From contig JAUVKS010000101.1 of assembly GCA_030596145.1 (NCBI GenBank), positions 1 through 6,943 on the forward strand: DNA of 6,943 nucleotides. Reading direction: 5' to 3'. Every line of letters begins with the position of its first letter. Within the stretch, counting starts at the first letter, position 1. The notes under the pieces were generated by a model. It ran no database searches. It saw nothing but the letters and a program-made list of their open reading frames with translations, and had not been told where the DNA came from. This document shows, one piece after another, positions 1 to 4,684 of this stretch. Origin of the DNA: Pseudomonadota bacterium (lineage in GTDB: Bacteria; Desulfobacterota; Syntrophia; Syntrophales; JADFWA01). A program made the position numbers and the translations under genes.

Positions 1-169
1 ACTTGATCTTGTTGGCCTTCTCACCGAGGTGTGCAAGAATTGCCTCCCGCCTGATAAATGTCACAATCCCTCCGGCGAGAAGAAAGGCCGGGACGAGGCA
101 GGTCAGGACGTGTGTGGCAATGTAGCCCTTTAGTGCGAGAAGACCCGCAATAAGTAAATCTTCAGTCAT
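1..169 (-). CDS. Predicted permease of the PF03773 (YraQ/ArsP-like) family, N-terminal fragment
   Basis: The reading frame starts with ATG at 169 and stays open to the left edge, showing the first 56 residues of a membrane protein. The visible part has a hydrophobic segment at about residues 5-13 and a second at about 20-39 containing HVLTCLVPAFLLAGG, followed by a basic stretch (IRREAILAHLGEKANKIK). The LTC-(I/V)-PAF-x-AG pattern is typical of the PF03773 permease N-terminus, a family that includes organoarsenical exporters and many uncharacterised transporters. An in-frame TGA lies at 173-175, so translation cannot start further upstream except at an ATT. The Shine-Dalgarno is weak. An out-of-frame mini-ORF (MKTKMNYD, from 188) ends across this start and might couple translation. 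The gene follows the ArsR-type repressor by 64 bp on the same strand, so co-transcription and metal- or metalloid-responsive export are likely. The substrate cannot be read from this fragment. Confidence 0.8.
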   Translation of the reverse strand, partial: MTEDLLIAGLLALKGYIATHVLTCLVPAFLLAGGIVTFIRREAILAHLGEKANKIK

Positions 170-233
170 AATTCATTTTTGTTTTCATAAGCTAATTACT
201 ATATTTTCATTCAGCAATATAGTGGAAGTAATT

Positions 234-578
234 TTACTTCTTGCAAACATCTTCGCGCCTGATATTTGGAAGTGTTTCCACAATCTGAACAATCTCTGGA
301 TCATCTTCCAGCCAGTGCTTCAGATTTCCCAAGATGCTGGCCGCATAGGGACTATTGCTTCCGTCTGTAAGATGATAATTGACCCATAGCCCGTCCTTCC
401 TGTAGCTGACCAGACCGGCATCTTCCAGCACTTTCAAGTGCTTGGATACCGTGGGCTGGGCTATATTCAGCGTCGCCTGAATCTCACACACGCACATCAC
501 CCTGTGCTGCAGCATCTTGAGCAACTTAACCCGATTAGGGTCGGAAAGAGCCTTCATAACCTTGATAAAATCGTTCAC
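234..578 (-). CDS. ArsR/SmtB-family winged-helix metalloregulator
   Basis: This 114-residue protein is the usual length for the family. The start is GTG at 578, chosen because a strong GGGGGA Shine-Dalgarno lies at 585-590; the internal ATG at 557 would trim the conserved N-terminal helix. The sequence runs through the family opening ALSDPNRVKLLKML (about 10-23), a VMCVCEI segment (27-33) matching the ArsR metal-binding ELCVCDL box with Cys29 and Cys31, then the recognition-helix region AQPTVSKHLKVLEDAGLV (about 40-57) and the wing YRKDGLWVNYHL. A further cysteine, Cys112, sits near the C-terminus and could be a third thiol ligand. Family members repress their own operon and release DNA when they bind As(III), Sb(III) or other soft metals. 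Here the gene precedes a permease, and a palindrome overlaps its promoter, which supports autoregulation. The inducer is not determined; the CxC pair favours a thiophilic ion such as arsenite. Confidence 0.93.
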   Translation of the reverse strand: MNDFIKVMKALSDPNRVKLLKMLQHRVMCVCEIQATLNIAQPTVSKHLKVLEDAGLVSYRKDGLWVNYHLTDGSNSPYAASILGNLKHWLEDDPEIVQIVETLPNIRREDVCKK

Positions 579-592
579 TCGAAATCCCCCTT

Positions 593-612
593 ATATTACT
601 CGATGGTAATAT
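593..612. promoter_or_regulatory. Probable ArsR operator palindrome
   Basis: The arms ATATTAC (593-599) and GTAATAT (606-612) form a perfect 7+7 inverted repeat with a 6-bp spacer. It covers most of the -10 box and the predicted start site, so a bound dimer would block initiation. A second, imperfect pair (TTGATG and CATCGA on the minus strand, about 600-621) overlaps it. AT-rich dyads of this size at the promoter are usual for ArsR/SmtB repressors. Binding by the adjacent regulator is inferred from position. Confidence 0.7.
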
Positions 613-636
613 ATACATCAATCTGATAATTGTCAA
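608..636 (-). promoter_or_regulatory. Promoter of the arsR-permease unit
   Basis: Read on the minus strand, a perfect -35 TTGACA (631-636) and a -10 TATATT (608-613) are separated by exactly 17 bp. The predicted transcription start is near 600-602, giving a short leader to the GTG at 578. The spacer also contains ATCA-GAT-TGAT, a small inverted repeat. Confidence 0.85.
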
Positions 637-640
637 GTAG

Positions 641-665
641 GGTGGCCTGCCTCAGGCGGACCACC
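641..665. repeat. Hairpin repeat, GGTGG/CCACC arms
   Basis: The arms GGTGG (641-645) and CCACC (661-665) enclose a C/A mismatch and a second 5-bp helix CTGCC/GGCGG (one T-G pair) around the loop TCA. It abuts the arsR -35 box on its upstream side and is not followed by a T-run, so it reads as a REP-like repeat rather than an intrinsic terminator. Confidence 0.6.
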
Positions 666-667
666 GT

Positions 668-698
668 TTGCGGTCGGGTGTTAAACCCGACCCTGCAA
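668..698. repeat. Hairpin repeat, GGTCGGGT/ACCCGACC arms
   Basis: The arms GGTCGGGT (672-679) and ACCCGACC (685-692) are a perfect 8-bp inverted repeat around GTTAA. TTGC (668-671) and GCAA (695-698) extend the stem past a 2-nt bulge. It lies between the divergent arsR and alkyltransferase genes. There is no T-tract, so a dispersed palindromic repeat is more likely than a terminator. Confidence 0.65.
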
Positions 699-813
699 CA
701 CAAAACTCGCTCTTCAAGCTCAAACAGTTGGATTTGTAATCTCCGGTCAAACAAATTTTTGTCCTTCGCCATAATTTGTGCTAATTAAAGTATTAATCGA
801 AAGGTTGTTAAAA

Positions 814-1374
814 ATGACGGGAATGTCCTTCGCCTATGAACTTGTCGCATCTCCCTTTGGAAGTATTGGGCTCGTCTGGTCGCAAAGAAAATTCTCCCCG
901 TACATCGTGAGGATTTTCCTTCCGAGGGAGGGTTTGGCAATGATCGAAATTATAAGTCAATCTTTCCCAGGTGCCGTCAGGCAATCAAATGGTATAGTAA
1001 GGAAGGTTTGCGGGCAGATTCGGGAACTCATGAATGGGAATATGGTTGATTTTTCACTGGAATGCCTGGATTTGAGCAGCTGTTCTGAGTTTCAAGGGAA
1101 GGTTCTATTTGAGAGTGGAAGGATTCCCAAGGGGATGGTGAGTTCTTACGGGAGATTGGCTGATAAAATCTTCGTTTCCCGAGGAGCAAGAGCGGTTGGG
1201 TTAGCCCTTGCCAGAAATCCCTTCCCCATTATCATACCCTGTCACCGGGTCATCAGATCCAATGGTGAATTGGGCGGGTTCGGGGGTGGATTGAAGATGA
1301 AAAACGCCCTCCTTGAAATGGAGGGCGTTGGATTTGATTCCAATGGAAGGGTTAGTCGAAAATATTTCCGGTAA
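814..1374 (+). CDS. ogt: Methylated-DNA--[protein]-cysteine S-methyltransferase (O6-alkylguanine repair)
   Basis: This cytoplasmic suicide repair protein transfers the alkyl group from O6-alkylguanine, and usually O4-alkylthymine, to its own cysteine. Starting at the ATG at 814 it has 186 residues, the size of a single-module Ogt/MGMT without the Ada N-terminal domain. A GAAAGG Shine-Dalgarno at 799-804 supports this start over the in-frame GTG at 778; the ATG at 823 is a further option. The catalytic motif IPCHRVI places the acceptor at Cys143, next to His144. The spacing to other functional residues matches human MGMT: Tyr112 (Y114), arginine finger Arg126 in GARAVG (R128), Asn135 (N137), Cys143 (C145) and Glu170 (E172). 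The glycine-rich GELGGFGGGLKMK active-site loop is also present. The gene stands alone on the plus strand, divergent from arsR and convergent with proB, and no convincing promoter was seen in front of it. Confidence 0.95.
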   Translation: MTGMSFAYELVASPFGSIGLVWSQRKFSPYIVRIFLPREGLAMIEIISQSFPGAVRQSNGIVRKVCGQIRELMNGNMVDFSLECLDLSSCSEFQGKVLFESGRIPKGMVSSYGRLADKIFVSRGARAVGLALARNPFPIIIPCHRVIRSNGELGGFGGGLKMKNALLEMEGVGFDSNGRVSRKYFR

Positions 1375-1388
1375 ATTCCCCATGAAGT

Positions 1389-1406
1389 GCAGGGCGGGAG
1401 CCCTGC
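1389..1406. repeat. Hairpin between convergent genes (GCAGGGC/GCCCTGC)
   Basis: This is a perfect 7-bp GC-rich stem, GCAGGGC (1389-1395) and GCCCTGC (1400-1406), with a GGGA loop, 15 bp after the alkyltransferase stop. Only a short TTGAT follows on the plus strand. It may act as a weak terminator for that gene, or be the first of three adjacent palindromic repeats. Confidence 0.6.
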
Positions 1407-1412
1407 TTGATA

Positions 1413-1434
1413 CAGTAACCCTGAAGGGTTGCTG
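1413..1434. repeat. Hairpin between convergent genes (AACCCT/AGGGTT)
   Basis: AACCCT (1417-1422) and AGGGTT (1425-1430) are perfect complements separated by GA. CAG (1413-1415) and CTG (1432-1434) extend the stem through a T-G pair, so nearly the whole 22 bp is palindromic. There is no T-tract on either strand. Confidence 0.6.
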
Positions 1435-1450
1435 CTACTTTGTGCCTCAA

Positions 1451-1472
1451 GCTATCGGCTAAAGCAGATAGC
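1451..1472. repeat. Hairpin immediately after the proB stop (GCTATC/GATAGC)
   Basis: The outer arms GCTATC (1451-1456) and GATAGC (1467-1472) are perfect. Inside them GCT and AGC pair after a G/A mismatch around an AA apex. It starts 2 bp past the proB stop codon on the minus strand and could stabilise the 3' end of that mRNA. It lacks the T-run of an intrinsic terminator. Confidence 0.6.
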
Positions 1473-1474
1473 TG

Positions 1475-2620
1475 CTATTGTTTCTTGCCCTCTTTTACCA
1501 CCGCCATATTGTCCCTGTGTACAATCTCATCGTAGGGCTTGCTTCCAATCACCTGCTTGATTTTTGATGTCTTCAGCCCCTTTATTTTATCTATATCCGA
1601 AGAACTGTAATTTGCCAGTCCTTTTGCCAGCGGTTTGCCGTCCATATCCACACAGGTTACAGGATCCCCCTCATGAAAATCACCCTCAACTTTGATGATG
1701 CCTGAAGGAAGAAGGCTTTTACCTTGTTCGATGATGGCTCTTTTCGCTCCATCGTCCAGTATCAGTTTGCCCCTTGATCTCAATGTATACGCTATCCAGT
1801 ATTTCCTGCTCTTCATGTGCTCAGAGTCGGGCAGAAAGAGAGTTCCTATTTTTTCCCCTGCAAATATATCTCGAAGTACACCTTTTGTTTTACCATGGGC
1901 AATTATAAAGGGGATGCCAAATGCGGTAACCTTTTTCGCCGCTATGACTTTGCTTTTCATGCCCCCCATACCCACGGGGTCAGCTTCCGCCGTGGCAGCC
2001 GCTTCAATTTCATCCGTTATTTCTTCCACCACCGGAATCAGCTTGGCCTTCTTTGCTCCACTCGGGTTCCTGTCATAGAGACCTTTGGTATTGGTTAAAT
2101 TGATGAGGAGATGCGCTTCGATAATGTTTGCCATCATGGCGGCAAGGTTATCATTATCTCCGAATTTTATTTCGTCCACCGCAACCGTGTCATTCTCATT
2201 AATAATCGGGATAACCCCCCATTCCATAAGCGCTGAAAGGGTATTGCGAACATTGAGAAACCTTTTTCTGTCAGTCAGGTCACTCGTTGTCAGCAGCATC
2301 TGGGCGACAGCTAACCCGTGTTTGCCAAAGGCATTGGAATAAATCCTCATCAGCCTGCCCTGACCGATGGCTGCTGCCGCCTGCTTTTCCGGCATGCTTT
2401 TGAGCTTACCGGAAAGCCCCATCCTGTGCATACCGGAAGCGATGGCCCCTGAGGTAACCACGGCGATCTGGTAACCCTTTTTAGTGAGTTCCACTATCTC
2501 ATCAACCAGTTGTTCTACTATGTCAAGATCGATTCCCTCCTTGCCTGACAGAACACCAGTGCCAATCTTAATCAAAACATTTTTCACATCTGACAGTATC
2601 TCTTTTCTTTCTTTTGCCAT
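1475..2620 (-). CDS. proB: Glutamate 5-kinase
   Basis: This enzyme phosphorylates L-glutamate with ATP to gamma-glutamyl phosphate, the first and usually feedback-controlled step of proline synthesis in the cytoplasm. The 381 residues fit the two-domain form: an amino-acid-kinase domain (about 12-250) and a C-terminal PUA domain (about 285-360). Visible motifs are KIGTGVLSG (18-26, Lys18 at the phosphate-binding site), VTSGAIASG (55-63), QAAAAIGQGRLM (80-91), the acidic FGDNDNL loop (153-159), LTNTKGLYDRNP (175-186) and GMGGMKSKVIAAKK (217-230, Lys224 matching E. coli Lys217). The HMKSRKYWIA segment links to the PUA domain, whose opening GIIKVEGDFHEGDPV (307-321) is intact. The ATG at 2620 is 6 bp after the obgE stop. 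The only Shine-Dalgarno-like run (GAAAGG) lies about 14 nt upstream, inside obgE, so translation is probably coupled to obgE. proA does not follow it here. Confidence 0.97.
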   Translation of the reverse strand: MAKERKEILSDVKNVLIKIGTGVLSGKEGIDLDIVEQLVDEIVELTKKGYQIAVVTSGAIASGMHRMGLSGKLKSMPEKQAAAAIGQGRLMRIYSNAFGKHGLAVAQMLLTTSDLTDRKRFLNVRNTLSALMEWGVIPIINENDTVAVDEIKFGDNDNLAAMMANIIEAHLLINLTNTKGLYDRNPSGAKKAKLIPVVEEITDEIEAAATAEADPVGMGGMKSKVIAAKKVTAFGIPFIIAHGKTKGVLRDIFAGEKIGTLFLPDSEHMKSRKYWIAYTLRSRGKLILDDGAKRAIIEQGKSLLPSGIIKVEGDFHEGDPVTCVDMDGKPLAKGLANYSSSDIDKIKGLKTSKIKQVIGSKPYDEIVHRDNMAVVKEGKKQ

Positions 2621-2626
2621 TGTTGT

Positions 2627-3637
2627 TTATGATACCTTTCGCATCTGTAAGTTTTTCGCTATCTCTCTTATAAGAACATCTACCCCTTCTCCTGTAACGG
2701 CGGATATGGGAAAGAGTTTTATCCCACGTTTCTTAAAAAAGTCGATTTCTTTGTCCATCCTTTCCTTAGTATCAGTAAGGTCAATTTTATTGAACGCCAC
2801 AATTTGAGGTTTTTCTATCAGAGCATGGCCGAAAAGCTCAAGCTCATTATTTATTGACTTAAAATCATCCCAGGCGCTTCTGTGTGTATCCTCAGATATA
2901 TCGAGGATATGAAGAAGGAGCGTTGTTCTTTCGACATGACGAAGGAACTTTGTTCCCAGCCCTTGACCCTGGTGAGCACCTTTTATTAACCCGGGAATGT
3001 CTGCAATGACAAAGGTTTGAAAATCACCATATCTTACAACTCCGAGATTGGGTTTCAGCGTGGTGAAGGGATAATCTGCTATTTTGGGCCTGGCGGCTGA
3101 GACCCTTGATATGAAGGTTGATTTTCCTGCATTGGGCATGCCTATAATTCCCACATCCGCAAGCAGTTTGAGTTCAAGTACAATCCATTTCTCCTCACCC
3201 TCTTTCCCATCCTGTGCGTAACGGGGCGCTCTGTTGGTCGATGTGGCGAACCTTGCGTTTCCCCTTCCGCCCTCTCCCCCGTTGGCTACTATGTATTTCT
3301 GCCCGTCGGCTATAATATCTGCTAAGACCTCACCCGTTTCAGCATCCTTAATAATCGTTCCGACGGGAACGATTATTTCCACATCGGCAGAACCCCTGCC
3401 GGTTTTATTACTACCTTCTCCATGTCCTCCGCGCTTTGCCACATGGTGCTGGTTGAATTTCAGGTCAAGCAGTGTGCTATGACTTGTGGAAGCCCTAATA
3501 ACAACATCTCCTCCTTGTCCCCCATCTCCACCGTTCGGACCTCCCCGGGGGACATGCTTCTCTCTCCTGAAGCTGACGCAACCGCTTCCGCCGTCACCAG
3601 CCTTGACATATATTTTTGCTTCGTCGATGAATTTCAT
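2627..3637 (-). CDS. obgE: Obg/CgtA GTPase, 50S ribosome assembly factor
   Basis: Obg proteins bind the 50S subunit late in assembly and link ribosome maturation to nucleotide state, including ppGpp, and to growth control. The 336 residues comprise the glycine-rich Obg fold (about 1-158, with the GGPNGGDGGQGGDV and GGHGEGSNKTGRG loops) and a GTPase domain (about 159-330). All G motifs are intact: G1 GMPNAGKST (166-174), switch I DYPFTTLKPN (188-197), G3 DIPGL (213-217), G4 NKID (283-286) and G5 SAV (312-314). It ends soon after the G domain, lacking both the acidic tail of E. coli ObgE and the OCT domain of Bacillus Obg; short forms of this kind are common. No purine-rich Shine-Dalgarno precedes the ATG at 3637: the preceding bases are TTTATAACTTTTCTCC. 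The gene is separated from rpmA by a 233-bp spacer with hairpin repeats and is tightly followed by proB. Confidence 0.97.
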   Translation of the reverse strand: MKFIDEAKIYVKAGDGGSGCVSFRREKHVPRGGPNGGDGGQGGDVVIRASTSHSTLLDLKFNQHHVAKRGGHGEGSNKTGRGSADVEIIVPVGTIIKDAETGEVLADIIADGQKYIVANGGEGGRGNARFATSTNRAPRYAQDGKEGEEKWIVLELKLLADVGIIGMPNAGKSTFISRVSAARPKIADYPFTTLKPNLGVVRYGDFQTFVIADIPGLIKGAHQGQGLGTKFLRHVERTTLLLHILDISEDTHRSAWDDFKSINNELELFGHALIEKPQIVAFNKIDLTDTKERMDKEIDFFKKRGIKLFPISAVTGEGVDVLIREIAKNLQMRKVS

Positions 3638-3704
3638 GGAGAAAAGTTATAAAGATAAATTCTTGTTGACTGCTTTTGCCTGTCCATAATAGTGAATTGC
3701 CATA

Positions 3705-3723
3705 GACAGCCGAGACGGCTGTC
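3705..3723. repeat. Hairpin repeat between rpmA and obgE (GACAGCCG/CGGCTGTC)
   Basis: GACAGCCG (3705-3712) and CGGCTGTC (3716-3723) form a perfect 8-bp stem with an AGA loop. An overlapping, competing stem GTCC-TGCG-GGAC lies at 3721-3732, with a further AGGAC at 3737-3741. The unit lies upstream of obgE in the 233-bp spacer. The rest of that spacer (3638-3704 and 3742-3818) shows no gene and no convincing promoter. Confidence 0.65.
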
Positions 3724-3818
3724 CTGCGGGACGGGGAGGACGATCTTTCTTTTCAATGTCTATTTCAGGGAATACTTACAAGTAGTAGCCGGAGGATGGG
3801 GGTTTTGGTTGGGTTTCG

Positions 3819-3848
3819 AGTAGGGGCGTATCGCAATACACCCCTACT
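3819..3848. repeat. Hairpin repeat downstream of rpmA (AGTAGGGG/CCCCTACT)
   Basis: AGTAGGGG (3819-3826) and CCCCTACT (3841-3848) are perfect 8-bp arms. After one C/A mismatch the stem continues as GTAT/ATAC around a CGCA loop, so 24 of 30 bases pair. It lies 22 bp past the rpmA stop. There is no T-run on the minus strand. It may attenuate transcription or protect the rplU-rpmA mRNA 3' end, but it looks like a dispersed GTAGGGG-type repeat. Confidence 0.65.
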
Positions 3849-3870
3849 TTGAACTCGGAGCTATCTTTTA

Positions 3871-4125
3871 TCAGGTGGCGTAAACACTCACTTTTTTTCT
3901 GTCTTTACCAAATCTTTCGTACGCTACAACCCCATCGATTTTTGAAAAGACGGTGTAATCCCTTCCCATTCCCACATTGTTGCCGGGATGTATTTTTGTC
4001 CCGAGTTGACGGACTATAATGGACCCGGCACTGACTTTCTGTCCACTGTACACTTTCACGCCACGCCTCTGAGCGTTACTATCTCTTCCATTACGGGTGC
4101 TTCCCTGCCCTTTTTTATGTGCCAT
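3871..4125 (-). CDS. rpmA: 50S ribosomal protein L27
   Basis: The 84-residue L27 is a large-subunit protein whose flexible N-terminus reaches the peptidyl-transferase centre. The sequence opens MAHKKGQGSTRNGRDSNAQR and continues with RRGVKVYSGQKVSAGSIIVRQ, HPGNNVGMGRDYTVF and the basic C-terminus KDRKKVSVYAT, all typical. There is no N-terminal extension of the kind removed by the Prp protease in Firmicutes, and no prp gene lies next to it, which agrees with a Gram-negative host. A GGAGG Shine-Dalgarno lies 5 nt before the ATG, inside the 12-bp gap after rplU. The two genes form one transcript from the rplU promoter. Confidence 0.98.
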   Translation of the reverse strand: MAHKKGQGSTRNGRDSNAQRRGVKVYSGQKVSAGSIIVRQLGTKIHPGNNVGMGRDYTVFSKIDGVVAYERFGKDRKKVSVYAT

Positions 4126-4137
4126 ATTGTCCTCCGC

Positions 4138-4449
4138 TTATGTGGAAATTTCCTTTATTTTCAAACTTGTCAATTTTTGACGATGTCCAATTTTTTTACG
4201 ATATCCTTTTCTTCTTTTCATTTTAAAAACCGCTATCTTGGTTCCCTTAGTCTGAGCCACAATCTCGCCGACAACCTTGGCTCCCTCAACAAGTGGTGTC
4301 CCTACCTTTGTCTCGTCATCTCCGGAAAGCATAAGTACATCGTCGAAAATAACGGTATCACCCTGCTCACCTTCGATTTTCTCAACGTTTAAAACATCAC
4401 CTTCTGAAATCTTATACTGTTTCCCGCCCGTTTTTATAACTGCATACAT
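4138..4449 (-). CDS. rplU: 50S ribosomal protein L21
   Basis: L21 binds 23S rRNA in the large subunit. The ATG at 4449 gives 103 residues beginning MYAVIKTGGKQYKISEGD, the standard L21 N-terminus. An AAGAGGA Shine-Dalgarno lies about 8 nt upstream. An in-frame TTG at 4467 would add six residues (MKRILT) encoded by that Shine-Dalgarno region, so it is not used here. The C-terminal half shows the RNA-binding signature KMKRRKGYRKKIGHRQ followed by LTSLKIKEI. It heads the rplU-rpmA pair. Confidence 0.97.
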   Translation of the reverse strand: MYAVIKTGGKQYKISEGDVLNVEKIEGEQGDTVIFDDVLMLSGDDETKVGTPLVEGAKVVGEIVAQTKGTKIAVFKMKRRKGYRKKIGHRQKLTSLKIKEIST

Positions 4450-4485
4450 AGTCAGAATCCTCTTCAAGTAATATTAGAACCGCTT

Positions 4486-4513
4486 ATTATAAAAATTTTA
4501 TGCCCTTTGTCAA
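4486..4513 (-). promoter_or_regulatory. Sigma-70-type promoter of rplU-rpmA
   Basis: On the minus strand a perfect TTGACA (4508-4513) and a perfect TATAAT (4486-4491) are 16 bp apart. Transcription would begin near 4479, leaving a leader of about 30 nt before the rplU ATG. That is too short for a structured autoregulatory leader. Confidence 0.88.
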
Positions 4514-4559
4514 TATAATTTTTGGGTTCGATGACAATTGTTGCTTCACACCGATGAAA

Positions 4560-4684
4560 TCAAGACCTGCCCACTCTTTTTATTAAATCTATTATTTTTG
4601 TAGCAGTCCTTTTCCATGCTTTTTGTATTATAGGACTATGGGCAAAAAAGAAAGGGATGTCAAGGACTTTTGGGCAGGTCAAGA
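4560..4684. mobile_element. MITE-like element with terminal inverted repeats and 6-bp direct repeats
   Basis: The terminal arms CCTGCCCA (4566-4573) and TGGGCAGG (4671-4678) are perfect inverted repeats. They bound an AT-rich core of about 97 bp and are flanked by identical TCAAGA hexamers at 4560-4565 and 4679-4684. The inverted repeat can also be read as 10 bp (GACCTGCCCA), because the direct repeats begin with TC and end with GA, so the exact boundary and repeat length (5 or 6 bp) are ambiguous. A nested pair, AGTCCTT (4605-4611) and AAGGACT (4662-4668), sits inside. The core encodes no transposase; the longest internal frames are 16 and 23 codons. The right-hand TCAAGA contains the stop codon of the radical SAM gene, and its copy at the left end shows what followed before insertion. 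A non-autonomous element or an internally deleted IS fits best. An RNA structure is the alternative. Confidence 0.6.

Noticed and set aside
201..220. ATATT/AATAT inverted repeat between arsR and the permease
   Set aside because: Five-base AT-only arms 10 bp apart are expected by chance in such an AT-rich stretch.
759..787. Possible promoter for ogt (TTGTCC, 17 bp, TAATTA)
   Set aside because: The -10 candidate matches the consensus poorly, so it is not reported as a feature.
778..813. N-terminal extension of the alkyltransferase from the GTG at 778
   Set aside because: The extra 12 residues (MLIKVLIERLLK) are not typical of the family, and the GAAAGG at 799-804 fits a start at 814.
1692..2098. 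Long plus-strand frames opposite proB, and similar frames opposite obgE and the radical SAM gene
   Set aside because: They are antisense shadows of well-conserved genes, with compositions that mirror the real frame and no homology features.
4450..4467. Longer L21 starting at the TTG at 4467
   Set aside because: The added codons overlap the Shine-Dalgarno of the ATG at 4449, and L21 normally begins MYAVIKTGGKQYK.
4549..4618. A 23-codon minus-strand frame (MEKDCYKNNRF...) inside the MITE-like element
   Set aside because: It has no Shine-Dalgarno, is very short, and crosses the left terminal repeat and direct repeat into flanking DNA. It is probably chance.
4627..4663. TTGACA and TATAAT on the minus strand within the MITE-like element
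   Set aside because: The two hexamers match consensus, but the spacer is 25 bp, far from the 16-18 bp needed for a sigma-70 promoter.
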